A DNA stretch of 64,000 nt from Phaeobacter sp. G2 (GTDB lineage Bacteria; Pseudomonadota; Alphaproteobacteria; Rhodobacterales; Rhodobacteraceae): NCBI GenBank assembly GCA_025163595.1, contig CP104100.1, forward strand, positions 1,364,001-1,428,000. Reading direction: 5' to 3'. The first letter of the stretch is position 1. Every line of letters starts with the position of its first letter. Below are positions 17,624 to 27,117 of this stretch, one piece after another. The notes beneath the pieces were generated by a model. It was given only the letters and a program-made list of their open reading frames with translations, did no database searches and was not told the origin of the DNA. Made by a program: the position numbers and the translations under genes.

Positions 17624-18697
17624 CTAGGTGGTTACCGATTGCATGCGCTGGTCAATCAACAGGTCGGTTGCCATTGCTCCAACCCACATAAAGAACAGGG
17701 CTGCCCAAGCCGTTCCAACAAAAATCGAACCACCGGTAACGCCAGCGCCGATGGCGCAGCCCCCCGCCAGCATGCCGCCAAAGCCCATCAACACTGCACC
17801 GATCATCGCCTTGCGCATGGTGGCGGCATCGTCAAAGGCTTGCAGCTTCATCTCTCCGGCGGCCCAGGCGGCCAGCATGGCGCCGATGAACACGCCGGGC
17901 ACCAGACCGATGTCGAATTCCAGAATGGCGTTGCGATCAAGGAAGAACATCAGGGTATGGGCGGAGGGGCCGGTGAAAGTGGCGCTTTCGATTTGCACCG
18001 GATCAAAGGCCACCTGCGACAGCCCGTAGGTCAGCACCCAGCCCAGAGCCACGGCAAAGCCGACCCCGGAGGCAAAAATCAGTCGGGAGGCGCTGATCTG
18101 GCTGCGGCGCGCCAGCACCAGAGCGACAACTGCAATTGCCAGCCCCAGCGCCAGCCCGCCCCAGTTGGGCAGGCCTGCTTCCACCAACAGATCCATGTTG
18201 CGCCCGCCTGAGGTGACCCAGAGCGCAGCGATTTTGTCACGCAGGGGCGATAACATGCCAGAGAGGCTCATCTGTGCCACCACGGCAAAGATCAGGCCAG
18301 ACACAACAGAGCGCAGATTGCCGGTGGCAGCCAGCACCAGCAAGCGACCGGAACAGCCACGCGCCAGCACCATGCCGACGCCAAAGATCAAGCCACCGAT
18401 GATGGCTCCGGACCAGCTGCCGGGCACCGCCATCATGCGGGCATCGGCGCTGCGCATAAGCCCCAGGAGCTCGGCACCCTGGACCCAGACCACGGCGGTT
18501 GAAAAGGTCAGCAGCCAGACTGCCATGCGATCCCCCATGCCGCCACGGGCAAATTCTACCGTGGCAGCGCGCAGGCAAAAGCGAGAGCGCTGGGCAGCGA
18601 CGCCAAAGGTCACGCCGGTCAGCAGACCAAAAAGCCCCGCCAACGGCGCTTCTCCCAGGCGTTCGGCCAGGATTTCGATGAGAGTAAGCAGATCCAT
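17624..18697 (-). CDS. YeeE/YedE family sulfur-compound transporter
   Basis: The 357-residue membrane protein has about nine to ten hydrophobic segments. It carries the three conserved cysteine motifs of the YeeE/YedE family: RSRFCLRAA near the start, VLARGCSGRLLV in the middle and LAGGCAIGAGVTGGS near the end. These cysteines are thought to pass thiosulfate or other sulfur species across the inner membrane. The ATG at 18697 begins directly before the first helix; the frame runs 42 bases further to a GTG, but that extension is unlike the family. The divergent spacer contains TATATAC-type AT-rich sequence. No sulfur-oxidation gene adjoins it, so the substrate is inferred only from the family. 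Confidence 0.85.
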   Translation of the reverse strand: MDLLTLIEILAERLGEAPLAGLFGLLTGVTFGVAAQRSRFCLRAATVEFARGGMGDRMAVWLLTFSTAVVWVQGAELLGLMRSADARMMAVPGSWSGAIIGGLIFGVGMVLARGCSGRLLVLAATGNLRSVVSGLIFAVVAQMSLSGMLSPLRDKIAALWVTSGGRNMDLLVEAGLPNWGGLALGLAIAVVALVLARRSQISASRLIFASGVGFAVALGWVLTYGLSQVAFDPVQIESATFTGPSAHTLMFFLDRNAILEFDIGLVPGVFIGAMLAAWAAGEMKLQAFDDAATMRKAMIGAVLMGFGGMLAGGCAIGAGVTGGSIFVGTAWAALFFMWVGAMATDLLIDQRMQSVTT

Positions 18698-18937
18698 GAC
18701 CCTGGCCCCCGTAAGAAGTAAATGCTGCATTATATACACACATTCTGATTTGTGATTTGATTTAGGTCATAGGCGTGCTCCCCTTGCGTGGCCCTGTGGA
18801 CGTCGGTGTTTTAGACTTCTGCGATGCCCAACACTGCTGGCCCTTTTCTGTGCGTCTTATGTGCGTCGATGCGGGCTAGTATGTGCGGCGGCTGCTTTGG
18901 TCTCGCGCTGGCGGAAAAAGAGGCGTAAAGGAAAGGC

Positions 18938-20173
18938 ATGTTTAAACCTCTCTCCCTGGATGCGGCCCGTGATCTGCCGCTGTGGCGTCGCCCGACAACA
19001 TTGCTGTTTGTGATGGCGATCTGCATGCCTATTGCCTTTAATGCCTGGCTTGCCCTGTTGAACAACTTTGTCATCGAGGTGGCCCAGTTTGACGGCGCCG
19101 ATATTGGCCTGTTGCATACGGTGCGCGAAATTCCGGGGTTCCTGGCGGTGGGGGTGATTGCCATCATCCTGTTCGTCCGCGAGCAGGTGCTTGGGCTGAT
19201 CTCATTGATGATGCTGGGCATTGCCACCATGCTGACCGCCTGGTTCCCTTCGCTGGGCGGCATTTTGATGATCACGCTGCTCAGCTCGATCGGGTTTCAC
19301 TATTATGAGACGGTGAACCAGTCGCTGCAGCTGCAATGGCTGCCCAAGGACCGGGCGCCGCAGATGCTGGGCTGGCTGCTTGCCACCGGATCGGCGGCAA
19401 CCTTTGTGGTTTATGGGGCGATTGTGCTGCTGTGGGAGAGTTTTGAGCTCAGCTATAATATGGTCTTTATGGCGGCTGGCGGCGTGACCACGCTGATTGC
19501 CATGCTGTGCCTGCTGGTCTACCCGCAGTTTGACTCGCCCACGCCGCAGAACAAAAAGCTGATCCTGCGGCAGCGCTATTGGCTCTATTACCTGTTGCAG
19601 TTCATGGCTGGGGCACGGCGTCAGATCTTTGTCGTTTTTGCCGGGTTTATGATGGTGGAGCGCTTTGGCTTTGACGTGCATGAAGTCACGGGCTTGTTCC
19701 TGATCAACCTGGTGATCAATATTCTGTTGGCGCCTTTGTTGGGGCGGTTTGTGGCCGCTTTTGGCGAGCGCCGCACCTTGATCATCGAATACACCGGCCT
19801 TGCCTTGGTTTTTGCGCTCTATGGCGGCATCTACTGGTTTGGCTGGGGCGTCTTGCTGGCCTCCTGCCTTTATGTGGTGGATCATGTGTTGTTTGCCCTG
19901 GCGCTGGCGCTGAAGACCTATTTCCAGAAGATCGCTGACCCGGCAGATATCGCGCCGACGGCGGCTGTGGCCTTTACCATCAATCATATCGCAGCGGTGT
20001 TTTTGCCGGTATTGCTGGGGCTTCTCTGGGTGATCTCTCCCTCGCTGGTCTTTGCCTTGGCGGCGGCAATGGCGCTGGTGTCTTTGGGGCTGTCCTGTCT
20101 GGTGCCGCGCCATCCGGCGCCGGGCAATGAGACGATTTTTGCCAAATATCGCAGCCGCGTTGCCGCCCAGTAG
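18938..20173 (+). CDS. Major facilitator superfamily transporter
   Basis: The 411-residue protein has about twelve hydrophobic segments and a short cytoplasmic loop between the halves (about residues 200-215, DSPTPQNKKLILRQRYW). The spacing fits the major facilitator superfamily. I do not see a clear substrate signature; the loop between segments 2 and 3 does not carry the classical drug-exporter motif. GGAAAGG 5 bases upstream supports the ATG. It is divergent from the YeeE gene and is followed by prmA after 118 bp. Substrate unknown. Confidence 0.8.
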   Translation: MFKPLSLDAARDLPLWRRPTTLLFVMAICMPIAFNAWLALLNNFVIEVAQFDGADIGLLHTVREIPGFLAVGVIAIILFVREQVLGLISLMMLGIATMLTAWFPSLGGILMITLLSSIGFHYYETVNQSLQLQWLPKDRAPQMLGWLLATGSAATFVVYGAIVLLWESFELSYNMVFMAAGGVTTLIAMLCLLVYPQFDSPTPQNKKLILRQRYWLYYLLQFMAGARRQIFVVFAGFMMVERFGFDVHEVTGLFLINLVINILLAPLLGRFVAAFGERRTLIIEYTGLALVFALYGGIYWFGWGVLLASCLYVVDHVLFALALALKTYFQKIADPADIAPTAAVAFTINHIAAVFLPVLLGLLWVISPSLVFALAAAMALVSLGLSCLVPRHPAPGNETIFAKYRSRVAAQ

Positions 20174-20291
20174 CCGCCCAGTAGCAGCGCGGACTGTAGA
20201 AAACAGCGAACAGAGCGGTGGAACGTGGCTCTGCTCTTGACCTCTGGCGGCCTTGGGCCTAGGCGCAGAGCACTGCAGCTGGAGATCTGAC

Positions 20292-21164
20292 ATGCCGACC
20301 TTTACCGCCCTGACCACCCTGCCTGGCAAACCCCAAGCCGAAGCTCTGGGCGAGGCGATGGAAAGCCTGATGCCGGAACCCACCGGGGTTGGCGTTTTTG
20401 AAGTCGAGGACGGATCGGGCCTATGGGAGGTCGGCGGCTATTTCACCGAAGCGCCGGACCAGGCGGGGCTGGCCCTGCTGGCGACGCTGCATGGCGCCAA
20501 GGAATTTGCCGTCTCCGAGCTGCCGGAAACCGATTGGGTGGCCCATGTGCGCCGCGAGCTGGCACCGGTAGAGGCCGGGCGGTTCTATGTCTATGGCAGC
20601 CATGACGCCGATACGGTGCCCGAGGGACGCATCCCACTGCTCATCGAGGCGGCGATGGCCTTTGGCACTGGCCACCATGGCACCACCTTGGGCTGCCTCA
20701 AGGCGCTGGACCATCTGATTTCAGAAGGGTTTGTCGGCGCCAAAGTGGCTGACATTGGCTGCGGTACTGCGGTTCTGGCCATGGCGGCCGCGCGGGTCTG
20801 GCAGGGCGATTTTGTCGCCAGCGACATTGACGAAGTGGCGGTGGATGTTGCCGAAGCCAACCTCAAGGCCAATGGCATGGAAGGCGCTGTCACCTGCCTG
20901 GAGGCCGCAGGTTTTGACCACCCCGGACTGAAAGAACTGGCGCCCTATGATCTGATCTTTGCAAATATCCTCAAAGGTCCGCTGGTGGCGCTGTCACCGG
21001 ATCTGTGCGCCAATCTGCGCCCCGGGGGCTATGCTATTCTTTCCGGCATTCTCAACGAGCAGGCCGATAGTGTCATTTCTGTTTATGCCGAGAATGGAAC
21101 CAATCTTGTGCGACGCGATGTGATTGGTGAATGGACCACACTGCTTTTGCAGCGAAACGGCTGA
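20292..21164 (+). CDS. prmA: Ribosomal protein L11 methyltransferase
   Basis: The 290-residue cytoplasmic enzyme trimethylates lysines and the N terminus of ribosomal protein L11 with SAM. The substrate-binding N-terminal domain (about 1-100) is followed by a linker and a class I methyltransferase fold. Signatures are AFGTGHHGTTLGCLKAL, the SAM motif VADIGCGTAVLAMAAA, and NILKGPLVAL, the NP/NI-type catalytic motif of PrmA. The ATG at 20292 has GGAG upstream and starts the normal N terminus MPTFTALTTL; an in-frame upstream extension is not family-like. It appears to have its own promoter in the 118-bp gap. Confidence 0.93.
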   Translation: MPTFTALTTLPGKPQAEALGEAMESLMPEPTGVGVFEVEDGSGLWEVGGYFTEAPDQAGLALLATLHGAKEFAVSELPETDWVAHVRRELAPVEAGRFYVYGSHDADTVPEGRIPLLIEAAMAFGTGHHGTTLGCLKALDHLISEGFVGAKVADIGCGTAVLAMAAARVWQGDFVASDIDEVAVDVAEANLKANGMEGAVTCLEAAGFDHPGLKELAPYDLIFANILKGPLVALSPDLCANLRPGGYAILSGILNEQADSVISVYAENGTNLVRRDVIGEWTTLLLQRNG

Positions 21165-21268
21165 TTTCACGAAGGTTTATGCCTAATTTTAGGTAATTCC
21201 CTTGGAATCACATCGTTAAGATTCTATAAAGTTTTATCCGCTGGTGGGGGCCAGTTCGGAGCAACTTT

Positions 21269-21613
21269 ATGAGTGTTCAACATCAAGAATTTCGGGGTCG
21301 TGTGGCCCGTTTGCAGAGCAAGCATGCTGGCTTTTCGCAGGGTTCGACTGCGCGTGTTAAGTCTGACGGGCTGATTGTAATCGAGCCCCGCAAAATCCGG
21401 TCTAACACCTCCGGAAAAGTCCTTATCCTGATTGTCGCGGCCTTCCTGTTGTTCAAGGCCTTCCTGATGGCGGCCCTTGGCTTTGACACCTATGATGAAC
21501 GGGTGGCAAAGCTGACCGAGGGCAGCGCCATAGAGCAGCTGGGTGCGGTGATTATGCAGTCTGATCCAGTCTCTGTCTGGGCGGCGCAACAGGCCGGGCC
21601 TATTCTGCGCTAA
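21269..21613 (+). CDS. Small single-pass membrane protein, unknown
   Basis: The 114-residue protein has a basic, soluble N terminus of about 45 residues (including FRGRVARLQSKHAGFSQ), one hydrophobic helix around residues 50-70 (VLILIVAAFLLFKAFLMAAL), and a C-terminal part of about 45 residues. It is probably anchored in the inner membrane with the basic end in the cytoplasm. I do not recognise a named family. Upstream at 21216-21230 lies TTAA-N7-TAAA, one base off the CtrA binding consensus. The 3' flank contains a six-copy 15-bp repeat and then a terminator. Confidence 0.65.
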   Translation: MSVQHQEFRGRVARLQSKHAGFSQGSTARVKSDGLIVIEPRKIRSNTSGKVLILIVAAFLLFKAFLMAALGFDTYDERVAKLTEGSAIEQLGAVIMQSDPVSVWAAQQAGPILR

Positions 21614-21660
21614 AGCTCTCATACTCTGACGGGGCAGTTCGCGCCCCGCTTGCCGGCCGT

Positions 21661-21750
21661 TTTGAACCCAGCCGTTTTGAACCTGACTAGTTTGAACCTG
21701 GCCAGTTTGAATTTGGTCAGTTTGAATTTGGCTAGTTTGAATTTGGCCAG
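21661..21750. repeat. Six tandem 15-bp repeats
   Basis: Six units in perfect 15-bp register begin TTTGAA and end in CAG, TAG or a variant. The last is TTTGAATTTGGCCAG at 21736-21750. The first three have ACC where the last three have TTT, so two subtypes were amplified. The array lies between genes, just 3' of the small membrane protein. It shares GGCCAGTTTGA with the array at 10591. Read on the minus strand it would give a QTxQI-type peptide repeat, but that frame has no other gene-like feature. Confidence 0.85.
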
Positions 21751-21842
21751 TCCGCGAGGGCCAGTCTGACAGCACCTGTCTGCCAACAGCCAGTCTGGTT
21801 GGGCGGCGCAGAAAGAGCAGGCCGAATATTCAACGCGCCTCT

Positions 21843-21873
21843 AAACCGCTACGGCTCTGCCGGGCGGTTTTTT
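21843..21873 (+). terminator. Intrinsic terminator
   Basis: AAACCGC pairs with GCGGTTT and CGGC with GCCG around a TCT loop, with a small internal bulge, followed by six T. It probably ends the transcript of the small membrane protein at 21269. Confidence 0.75.
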
Positions 21874-22004
21874 GCTGTCTTGCGGGACTGTGCCGCGCCT
21901 TTGGGCAAACCAAAACCGCCGCGGCCAGGATGGCGCGCGGCGGTGGGATGTGTGATCCTGACGGGGAGAACGCAGGATGACCGATAAGACCGTTTCTGTG
22001 CGTA

Positions 22005-22223
22005 TTAGAAGACGGGCTTGCCAGTTGCGATGTCTTCGATATTGGCGCGGCTCAGTCCGATATCTGCCAATTCGCGATCGGACAAAGCATTCAATGCATT
22101 CTTGGAAGTGCGGGCATCATTCCAAGTCATTACGGAGCTTGTCAGGGCGACAAAGGCAATGCCGATACGGCCAAACAGGCCGGTGGAGCCATAGGTGGTG
22201 CGGGTCGTGTCAAAAGCAGCCAT
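22005..22223 (-). CDS. DUF1127 family small protein
   Basis: The 72-residue protein ends with the DUF1127 motif LSDRELADIGLSRANIEDIA, preceded by a hydrophobic stretch IGIAFVALTSSVMTW. DUF1127 proteins are short, often stress- or phosphate-responsive, and some act in RNA turnover or carbon storage in alphaproteobacteria; this member has no assigned role. The ATG at 22223 has a GGATGAGG-type ribosome site directly upstream. The open frame extends further to 22289 without family similarity. It is divergent from ruvC across a 370-bp spacer. Confidence 0.85.
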   Translation of the reverse strand: MAAFDTTRTTYGSTGLFGRIGIAFVALTSSVMTWNDARTSKNALNALSDRELADIGLSRANIEDIATGKPVF

Positions 22224-22593
22224 ATCCTCATCCTTCGTATCTGAGTGAACTGTTTTGCAGCAACGGGATGTTGATGCGATTTTGCGCATTTAGGGAGGAA
22301 ATTTTGCCCGCGCAAGTAGCGAAAATTGCATGCGTCCTATGCGCGGAAAGCATAGCTTTGGTCTTTAAAAATAAGGCTAATCTGCGTCTTTTTACCCAGC
22401 GTTTGGAAATGTCGCAGCTGCCTTGGCAAAGGGTCGGTTTTGGAACAGGTTTTGGGGGTTTGCACGCAGTCTTGTCGCTACGGGGGCATCATCGGGGCCG
22501 TGCGCAGCGCTGGGAAAGCGTTTGGCGATGTTCGCCTTTTGTGCTAATTGGTGGAAAAATACTTTGAACACATAGGCAAAGGCCGGGCAGAAC
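22224..22593. other. Divergent spacer between DUF1127 and ruvC
   Basis: No gene is seen. The left part is AT-rich (about 22290-22400, with CTTTAAAAATAAGG) and probably carries the DUF1127 promoter. I looked for the alphaproteobacterial LexA site GTTC-N7-GTTC in front of ruvC and did not find a match. Confidence 0.4.
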
Positions 22594-23091
22594 ATGCGCA
22601 TTTTGGGAATTGATCCGGGGCTTCGCAACCTCGGGTGGGGTGTTATCGAATCGCAGGGCAGTCGGCTCAGCCATGTGGCAAATGGGGTCTGTACCTCTGA
22701 TGGGGATGATCTGGGCGAGCGGCTGTTGTCGCTGCACAATCAGGTCACCGAGGTGATCGCGGCCTATCAGCCGACCCAGGCGGCGATCGAACAGACCTTT
22801 GTGAACAAGGATGGCGTTGCGACGCTGAAACTGGGGCAGGCGCGCGGGGTTGCGCTGCTGACCCTGGCCAAGGCGGGGTTGCCAACCGGCGAATACGCGC
22901 CCAACCGGGTGAAAAAGACGGTGGTGGGCGTGGGGCATGCCAGCAAGGAGCAGATCATCCATATGGTGAAGCTGCAGCTGCCGGGCTGCGATCCCAAAGG
23001 CGCCGATGCGGCGGATGCTCTGGCGATTGCCATCTGTCACGCCTATTACGGTGGCACCCAGCAACGACAGCTCAAGGAGGTGCGGGCATGA
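22594..23091 (+). CDS. ruvC: Holliday junction resolvase RuvC
   Basis: The 165-residue endonuclease cuts Holliday junctions symmetrically after RuvAB branch migration. Asp7 in [15 protein letters not shown], Glu in [11 protein letters not shown] (about residue 67) and the Asp residues of [14 protein letters not shown] form the RNase H-like active site. The length is normal. The stop overlaps the ruvA start by 4 bp (ATGA), indicating translational coupling. It is first in the ruvC-ruvA-ruvB cluster. Confidence 0.96.
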   Translation: MRILGIDPGLRNLGWGVIESQGSRLSHVANGVCTSDGDDLGERLLSLHNQVTEVIAAYQPTQAAIEQTFVNKDGVATLKLGQARGVALLTLAKAGLPTGEYAPNRVKKTVVGVGHASKEQIIHMVKLQLPGCDPKGADAADALAIAICHAYYGGTQQRQLKEVRA

Positions 23092-23783
23092 TTGGCAAAC
23101 TGACGGGCCGTGTGGACTATCGTACCAGCGACCATCTGTTGATCGATGTGCGCGGAGTTGGCTACCTGGTCTATTGCTCCGAACGCACCATGATGACGCT
23201 GCCGGGGGTTGGGGAACCTGTGGCGCTCTATACGGATATGGTGGTGCGCGAGGATCTGATGCAGCTCTATGGCTTTACCTCGCTGGTGGAAAAGGAATGG
23301 CATCGCCTGCTGACCTCGGTGCAGGGGGTTGGCGCCAAGGTGTCGCTGGCGATCCTTGGCACCCTGGGGCCGGATGGGGTCAGCCGCGCCATTGCTCTGG
23401 GGGATTGGGGCAGCGTCAAAGCGGCCAAAGGTGTGGGGCCGAAGACGGCGCAGCGTATTGTGCTGGATCTCAAGGATAAGGCCCCCGGCGTCATGGCCAT
23501 GGGCGGCAGCCTGCCCGATGCGATGGAGGGGCCTGATCTTGACGCGGTGGTGGAGCCGGTTGAGGCTGCCGCAGCGGCGCCAAAGCCCGCGCGCAAATCC
23601 GCCGCCAAGAAACCCTCTGGCGCGGCGGCGGCCTCTGCCGGGGCGCTGTCGGCGCTTGGCAATCTGGGCTACAGCCCTGCGGATGCGGCCTCGGCTGTGG
23701 CCGAGGCGGCGGGTGACAACCCGGAGGCCGATGAGGCGGCGCTGATCCGCGCCGCGTTGCGCCTGCTGGCCCCAAAGGGATGA
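23088..23783 (+). CDS. ruvA: Holliday junction-binding protein RuvA
   Basis: The 231-residue protein forms the tetramer that holds the four-way junction for RuvB. The N-terminal OB-fold ([13 protein letters not shown] to about 65) is followed by two helix-hairpin-helix motifs, [14 protein letters not shown] and [16 protein letters not shown] long Ala/Pro/Lys-rich linker follows, then the C-terminal domain III (from [16 protein letters not shown]) that contacts RuvB. The linker is longer than in E. coli, which is common in this order. The start overlaps ruvC. Confidence 0.95.
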   Translation: MIGKLTGRVDYRTSDHLLIDVRGVGYLVYCSERTMMTLPGVGEPVALYTDMVVREDLMQLYGFTSLVEKEWHRLLTSVQGVGAKVSLAILGTLGPDGVSRAIALGDWGSVKAAKGVGPKTAQRIVLDLKDKAPGVMAMGGSLPDAMEGPDLDAVVEPVEAAAAAPKPARKSAAKKPSGAAAASAGALSALGNLGYSPADAASAVAEAAGDNPEADEAALIRAALRLLAPKG

Positions 23784-23894
23784 GGTGCATCGTGTTACCG
23801 CAAGGCCCGCCCCTGAGTGCGGTCGCAACCGGACCCAAAGGCCAGATAATAGAAGGCCAGACAATAGCATGTCGCCAACCCCAGAGAGGCCCAG

Positions 23895-24926
23895 ATGATC
23901 GACGCTGACCCAACCCTGCGCCCCGAGCCGATCCCTGAGGATGGCGCGAGCGATGGCGACCGCGCCCTGCGTCCCCAGGGACTGTCTGAGTTTATTGGCC
24001 AGGCTGAGGCCCGCGCCAATCTGCGGATCTTTATCGAAAGTGCGCGCCGCCGTGGTGAGGCAATGGACCACACGCTGTTTCACGGGCCTCCTGGGTTGGG
24101 CAAAACCACCCTGGCACAGATTGTGGCGCGGGAGCTCGGGGTGAATTTTCGCATGACCTCGGGGCCGGTGCTGGCCAAGGCCGGCGATCTGGCGGCGATC
24201 CTGACCAATCTGGAAGCGCGGGATGTGTTGTTCATTGATGAGATCCACCGGCTGAACCCGGTGGTGGAGGAGATCCTGTATCCCGCGCTGGAGGATTTTG
24301 AGCTGGATCTGGTGATTGGCGAGGGGCCGGCGGCGCGCACCGTGCGCATTGAGTTGCAGCCCTTCACCCTGGTGGGGGCGACGACACGCATGGGGCTGTT
24401 GACCACGCCGCTGCGGGATCGCTTTGGCATTCCCACCCGTTTGCAGTTTTACACGGTGGATGAGCTGTTTGAGATCGTCAGCCGCAATGCCCGCAAACTG
24501 GGCACCCCTGCGGATGCGGAGGGCGCCCGTGAGATCGCGCGGCGCGCACGCGGCACCCCAAGGATCGCCGGGCGGCTCTTGCGCCGCGTGGTGGACTTTG
24601 CGGTGGTCGAGGGCGATGGGCGCATCACCCGAGACCTGGCGGATGGGGCCCTGACGCGGCTGGGTGTGGACAGGCTGGGGCTGGATGGCGCCGACCGGCG
24701 CTATTTGCGGCTGATTGCCGAAAACTACAGCGGCGGCCCGGTGGGGATCGAGACGCTGTCAGCAGCGCTGAGTGAAAGCCGTGACTCGCTGGAAGATGTG
24801 ATTGAGCCGTATCTGTTGCAACAAGGACTGATTCAGCGCACCCCACGCGGGCGGATGTTGGCGCAGAAGGCCTGGACCCACCTGGGCATCGCCCCGCCGC
24901 CGCGCGCGACGGATCTGTTTGGCTAA
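23895..24926 (+). CDS. ruvB: Holliday junction branch-migration ATPase RuvB
   Basis: The 343-residue AAA+ motor drives branch migration with RuvA. Walker A is [12 protein letters not shown], Walker B is [11 protein letters not shown], sensor 1 is in [11 protein letters not shown], and the arginine finger follows in LRDRFGI. The C-terminal winged helix binds DNA. A gap of 111 bp separates it from ruvA, so a secondary promoter is possible. Confidence 0.96.
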   Translation: MIDADPTLRPEPIPEDGASDGDRALRPQGLSEFIGQAEARANLRIFIESARRRGEAMDHTLFHGPPGLGKTTLAQIVARELGVNFRMTSGPVLAKAGDLAAILTNLEARDVLFIDEIHRLNPVVEEILYPALEDFELDLVIGEGPAARTVRIELQPFTLVGATTRMGLLTTPLRDRFGIPTRLQFYTVDELFEIVSRNARKLGTPADAEGAREIARRARGTPRIAGRLLRRVVDFAVVEGDGRITRDLADGALTRLGVDRLGLDGADRRYLRLIAENYSGGPVGIETLSAALSESRDSLEDVIEPYLLQQGLIQRTPRGRMLAQKAWTHLGIAPPPRATDLFG

Positions 24927-25429
24927 GCAGCTGCGATTGCCCCATGCGTGACACATCAATTTGCGTGACCCTGGTGTTTGCGTGACACAGGCACAGAGAG
25001 ACGGCAAGGTCACCAGCAGGAAGCGTGATTTGGCAGGGGTGGGGTACCGCCTCGCGTCGTTTTCTGGAAGATGAGATGGCAGATTTGCCGGGCTTCGCTC
25101 TGTTCTGTACCGATTGGCAGGGAACTGATGCGGAGGCTTCCGTAGGGCCAGAAAACACAATGCGCCAGGGAGGCCGGGACCTGAAAAAACGGGTTTGAGT
25201 TGCTGAGAAGGCCTCAAGGGGCGGGTCTGCCCCGTGAGGCCGCATTCCATTGTTTTGCAGCGGGCGCCTCAAGGACAAGCCGCTGCGCGGGGCCTTGCGG
25301 CCTCCTTGACCCGCAGGTCTGGGCCGATATCGGGGCAGGCTGCCTGCGCGGCTGCGCGGGCTTGCCGTTTTGCGCTGCGGCGGGCATAGAACGGCAACCC
25401 GCCTGTACCTAATCTGATGGAGTGCCGCC
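24927..25429. repeat. Spacer with inverted repeats after ruvB
   Basis: No gene is convincing in these 503 bp. GCGTGAC occurs three times (24944, 24963, 24980). GCCTCAAGGGGC with GCCCCGTGAGGC form an imperfect hairpin at 25211-25240. At 25266-25314 is a GCCTCAAGG...CCTTGACCC element resembling 12744-12799. The structures probably lie in the ruvB 3' end. Confidence 0.5.
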
Positions 25430-26077
25430 ATGTCGCTGGACCTGACACCGGAAGAAATCCAAGCCCTGTTTACCCGCAGCGATGGCTCCTATGGGTTTGC
25501 CCGCTGGGGGCGTCCCATCGCGCCCATTGTGTTTGGGGTGCAGGAGGAGACACTGACGGTGGTGAAAGGGGCGATTGAGGCCGTTGCCACCTTGGCGGGG
25601 CATCCGATGGCGGAAACCGACCCGGAACTTGGCTCCAACCTGATGTTCTTTTTCTTCCGCGACTGGGCCGAGCTGCTGGATGTGCCCGACCTTGGCCGCC
25701 TGATCCCGGATCTGGCGCCATTGGTGGCGCGGCTGCAAGCGGCCGACGCCAGCCAGTATCGCGCCTTTCGCTTTGATGACACCGGCGCCATTCAGGCCAG
25801 TTTTGTGTTTTTGCGCATGCAGGGGGCCATGGCTGAACTGCCGGCTGAAACCCTGGCGCTGAGCCAGGCGGCGCAGGTTATTCTGCTGTGGGGGGATCAG
25901 GCCTTTGCCGAGACCTCGCCGCTGGCCATCCTGCCAGAGACCGGTGCCACAATTCTACGTCCCGAAATTGCCGCGATCATTGCCGCCGGGTATGATCGGA
26001 TGATGCCACCTTCGGCCAATGACGCCTCCCACGCTTTGCGGCTGTTTGCGCGATTGCAGGCGCCAACACAGGGGTAG
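25430..26077 (+). CDS. Conserved-looking hypothetical protein
   Basis: A 215-residue soluble protein without signal peptide, membrane helix or recognised motif. Notable segments are FARWGRPIAPIVFGVQEETL, LGSNLMFFFFRDWAELLDVP and QAAQVILLWGDQAFAE. GGAG stands 7 bases before the ATG. Codon use is like its neighbours, and it is followed after 3 bp by thpR, so the two form an operon. The position between ruvB and ybgC-tol is, to my knowledge, shared with related genera, which suggests a genuine, vertically inherited gene. I cannot assign a function. Confidence 0.7.
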   Translation: MSLDLTPEEIQALFTRSDGSYGFARWGRPIAPIVFGVQEETLTVVKGAIEAVATLAGHPMAETDPELGSNLMFFFFRDWAELLDVPDLGRLIPDLAPLVARLQAADASQYRAFRFDDTGAIQASFVFLRMQGAMAELPAETLALSQAAQVILLWGDQAFAETSPLAILPETGATILRPEIAAIIAAGYDRMMPPSANDASHALRLFARLQAPTQG

Positions 26078-26080
26078 GCC

Positions 26081-26635
26081 ATGCGCTGCTTTCTAGGGCT
26101 GGCTTTGCCGGATCCGGTTTTGGATCTGCTGGAACGACTGCAGGACGAAATCCCGGTGGGGCGGCTGGTGCCCTGGGAGAACCTGCATATCACCCTGAGC
26201 TTTCTGGATGAGCAGCCGGAAGCGCGGCTGGAGGCACTGCACCAGGAGTTGCTGAAGCTGAAGGCGCCGCCGCTGCAGTTGGAACTGCGCGGGCTTGGCG
26301 TCATGGGGGGCAAAAGCCCAAGAGTGTTGAGCGCGCAAGTCACCCCGAATGCGGCGCTGACCGCGGTGCATCGCCATCTGCGCACTGTGGCGCAGACCTG
26401 CGGTATGGCATTGCCGCGCGCCCGGTTTCGCCCCCATGTGACACTGGCACGGTTTGGGGCGCGCCTGCAGCCGGGACAAGTGCAGGCTGTCCATCAACTG
26501 CTGCAGCATTTTGGCGGCTTTACCACTCCGGTCTTTACGGTGCAGCAGATTACGCTCTACCAATCGACACTGCTGCCAGATGGCGCGCGCTACGAGGCGC
26601 TGGCGCAGTACCCGCTGGAAGCAGAGACAGCCTGA
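26081..26635 (+). CDS. thpR: RNA 2',3'-cyclic phosphodiesterase (2'-5' RNA ligase family)
   Basis: The 184-residue protein has the two catalytic HxTx motifs of the 2H phosphoesterase superfamily: HITLSF around residue 43 and HVTLARF around residue 124. The MRCFLGLALPD start and length are typical of ThpR. The family opens 2',3'-cyclic phosphates and can ligate tRNA halves through a 2'-5' bond in vitro; the biological substrate is uncertain. It lies 3 bp after the hypothetical gene in the same operon. Confidence 0.9.
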   Translation: MRCFLGLALPDPVLDLLERLQDEIPVGRLVPWENLHITLSFLDEQPEARLEALHQELLKLKAPPLQLELRGLGVMGGKSPRVLSAQVTPNAALTAVHRHLRTVAQTCGMALPRARFRPHVTLARFGARLQPGQVQAVHQLLQHFGGFTTPVFTVQQITLYQSTLLPDGARYEALAQYPLEAETA

Positions 26636-26730
26636 GAGCGCAACGGAACATGCCGCAGCAAGTCTACCGGGGCTTGTAGCTGATTTCTATGGGTTTTAGG
26701 TTGCTGAGCAGAGCACAGGAGCACAGGCCA

Positions 26731-27117
26731 ATGATCCATACCTTTCCGGTCCGCGTTTATTACGAAGATACCGACATGGGCGGTATCGTCTATCACGCCA
26801 ACTATCTGCGGTTCATTGAGCGGGCCCGCAGCGACTGGGTGCGTGGCCTTGGCAATGATCAAAACGCCATGCGCGATGCAGGGGTGATCTGGGTGGTGCA
26901 GCGGATTGAGGCGGATTACCTGGCGCCTGCAAAATACGACGACGAGCTGCTGATCGAGACCGAGGTGACCAAACTGACACCGGCGCGATTGAATATGGGG
27001 CAGCTGGTCAAACGCGGCGAGACCGCGCTGTTTCGGGCCCATGTTTCGGCGGTGTGTATCTCGTCTGAAACCGGGCGGCCAACGCGGCTTCCGGCAGAGA
27101 TTCGCGCATTGCTGTAA
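26731..27117 (+). CDS. ybgC: Tol-Pal-associated acyl-CoA thioesterase YbgC
   Basis: The 128-residue hotdog-fold enzyme hydrolyses acyl-CoA thioesters and is usually first in the tol-pal cluster, as here. The motif VYYEDTDMGGIVYHANYL carries the catalytic Asp, and FIERARSDWVR is also conserved. The ATG at 26731 begins directly before the fold, with AGGAG upstream; the longer open frame from 26689 is not family-like. A 189-bp gap separates it from tolQ. Its role with phospholipid synthesis enzymes is known for E. coli YbgC and is inferred here. Confidence 0.93.
   Translation: MIHTFPVRVYYEDTDMGGIVYHANYLRFIERARSDWVRGLGNDQNAMRDAGVIWVVQRIEADYLAPAKYDDELLIETEVTKLTPARLNMGQLVKRGETALFRAHVSAVCISSETGRPTRLPAEIRALL

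Noticed and set aside
18757..18770. FnrL site TTGAT-N4-ATCAA between the YeeE and MFS genes
   Set aside because: Second half-site reads GTCAT, two mismatches, too weak to call.
21224..21775. Minus-strand frame with a QTxQI-type peptide repeat
   Set aside because: The repeat is only the 15-bp array read as codons; the frame also overlaps the small membrane protein gene.
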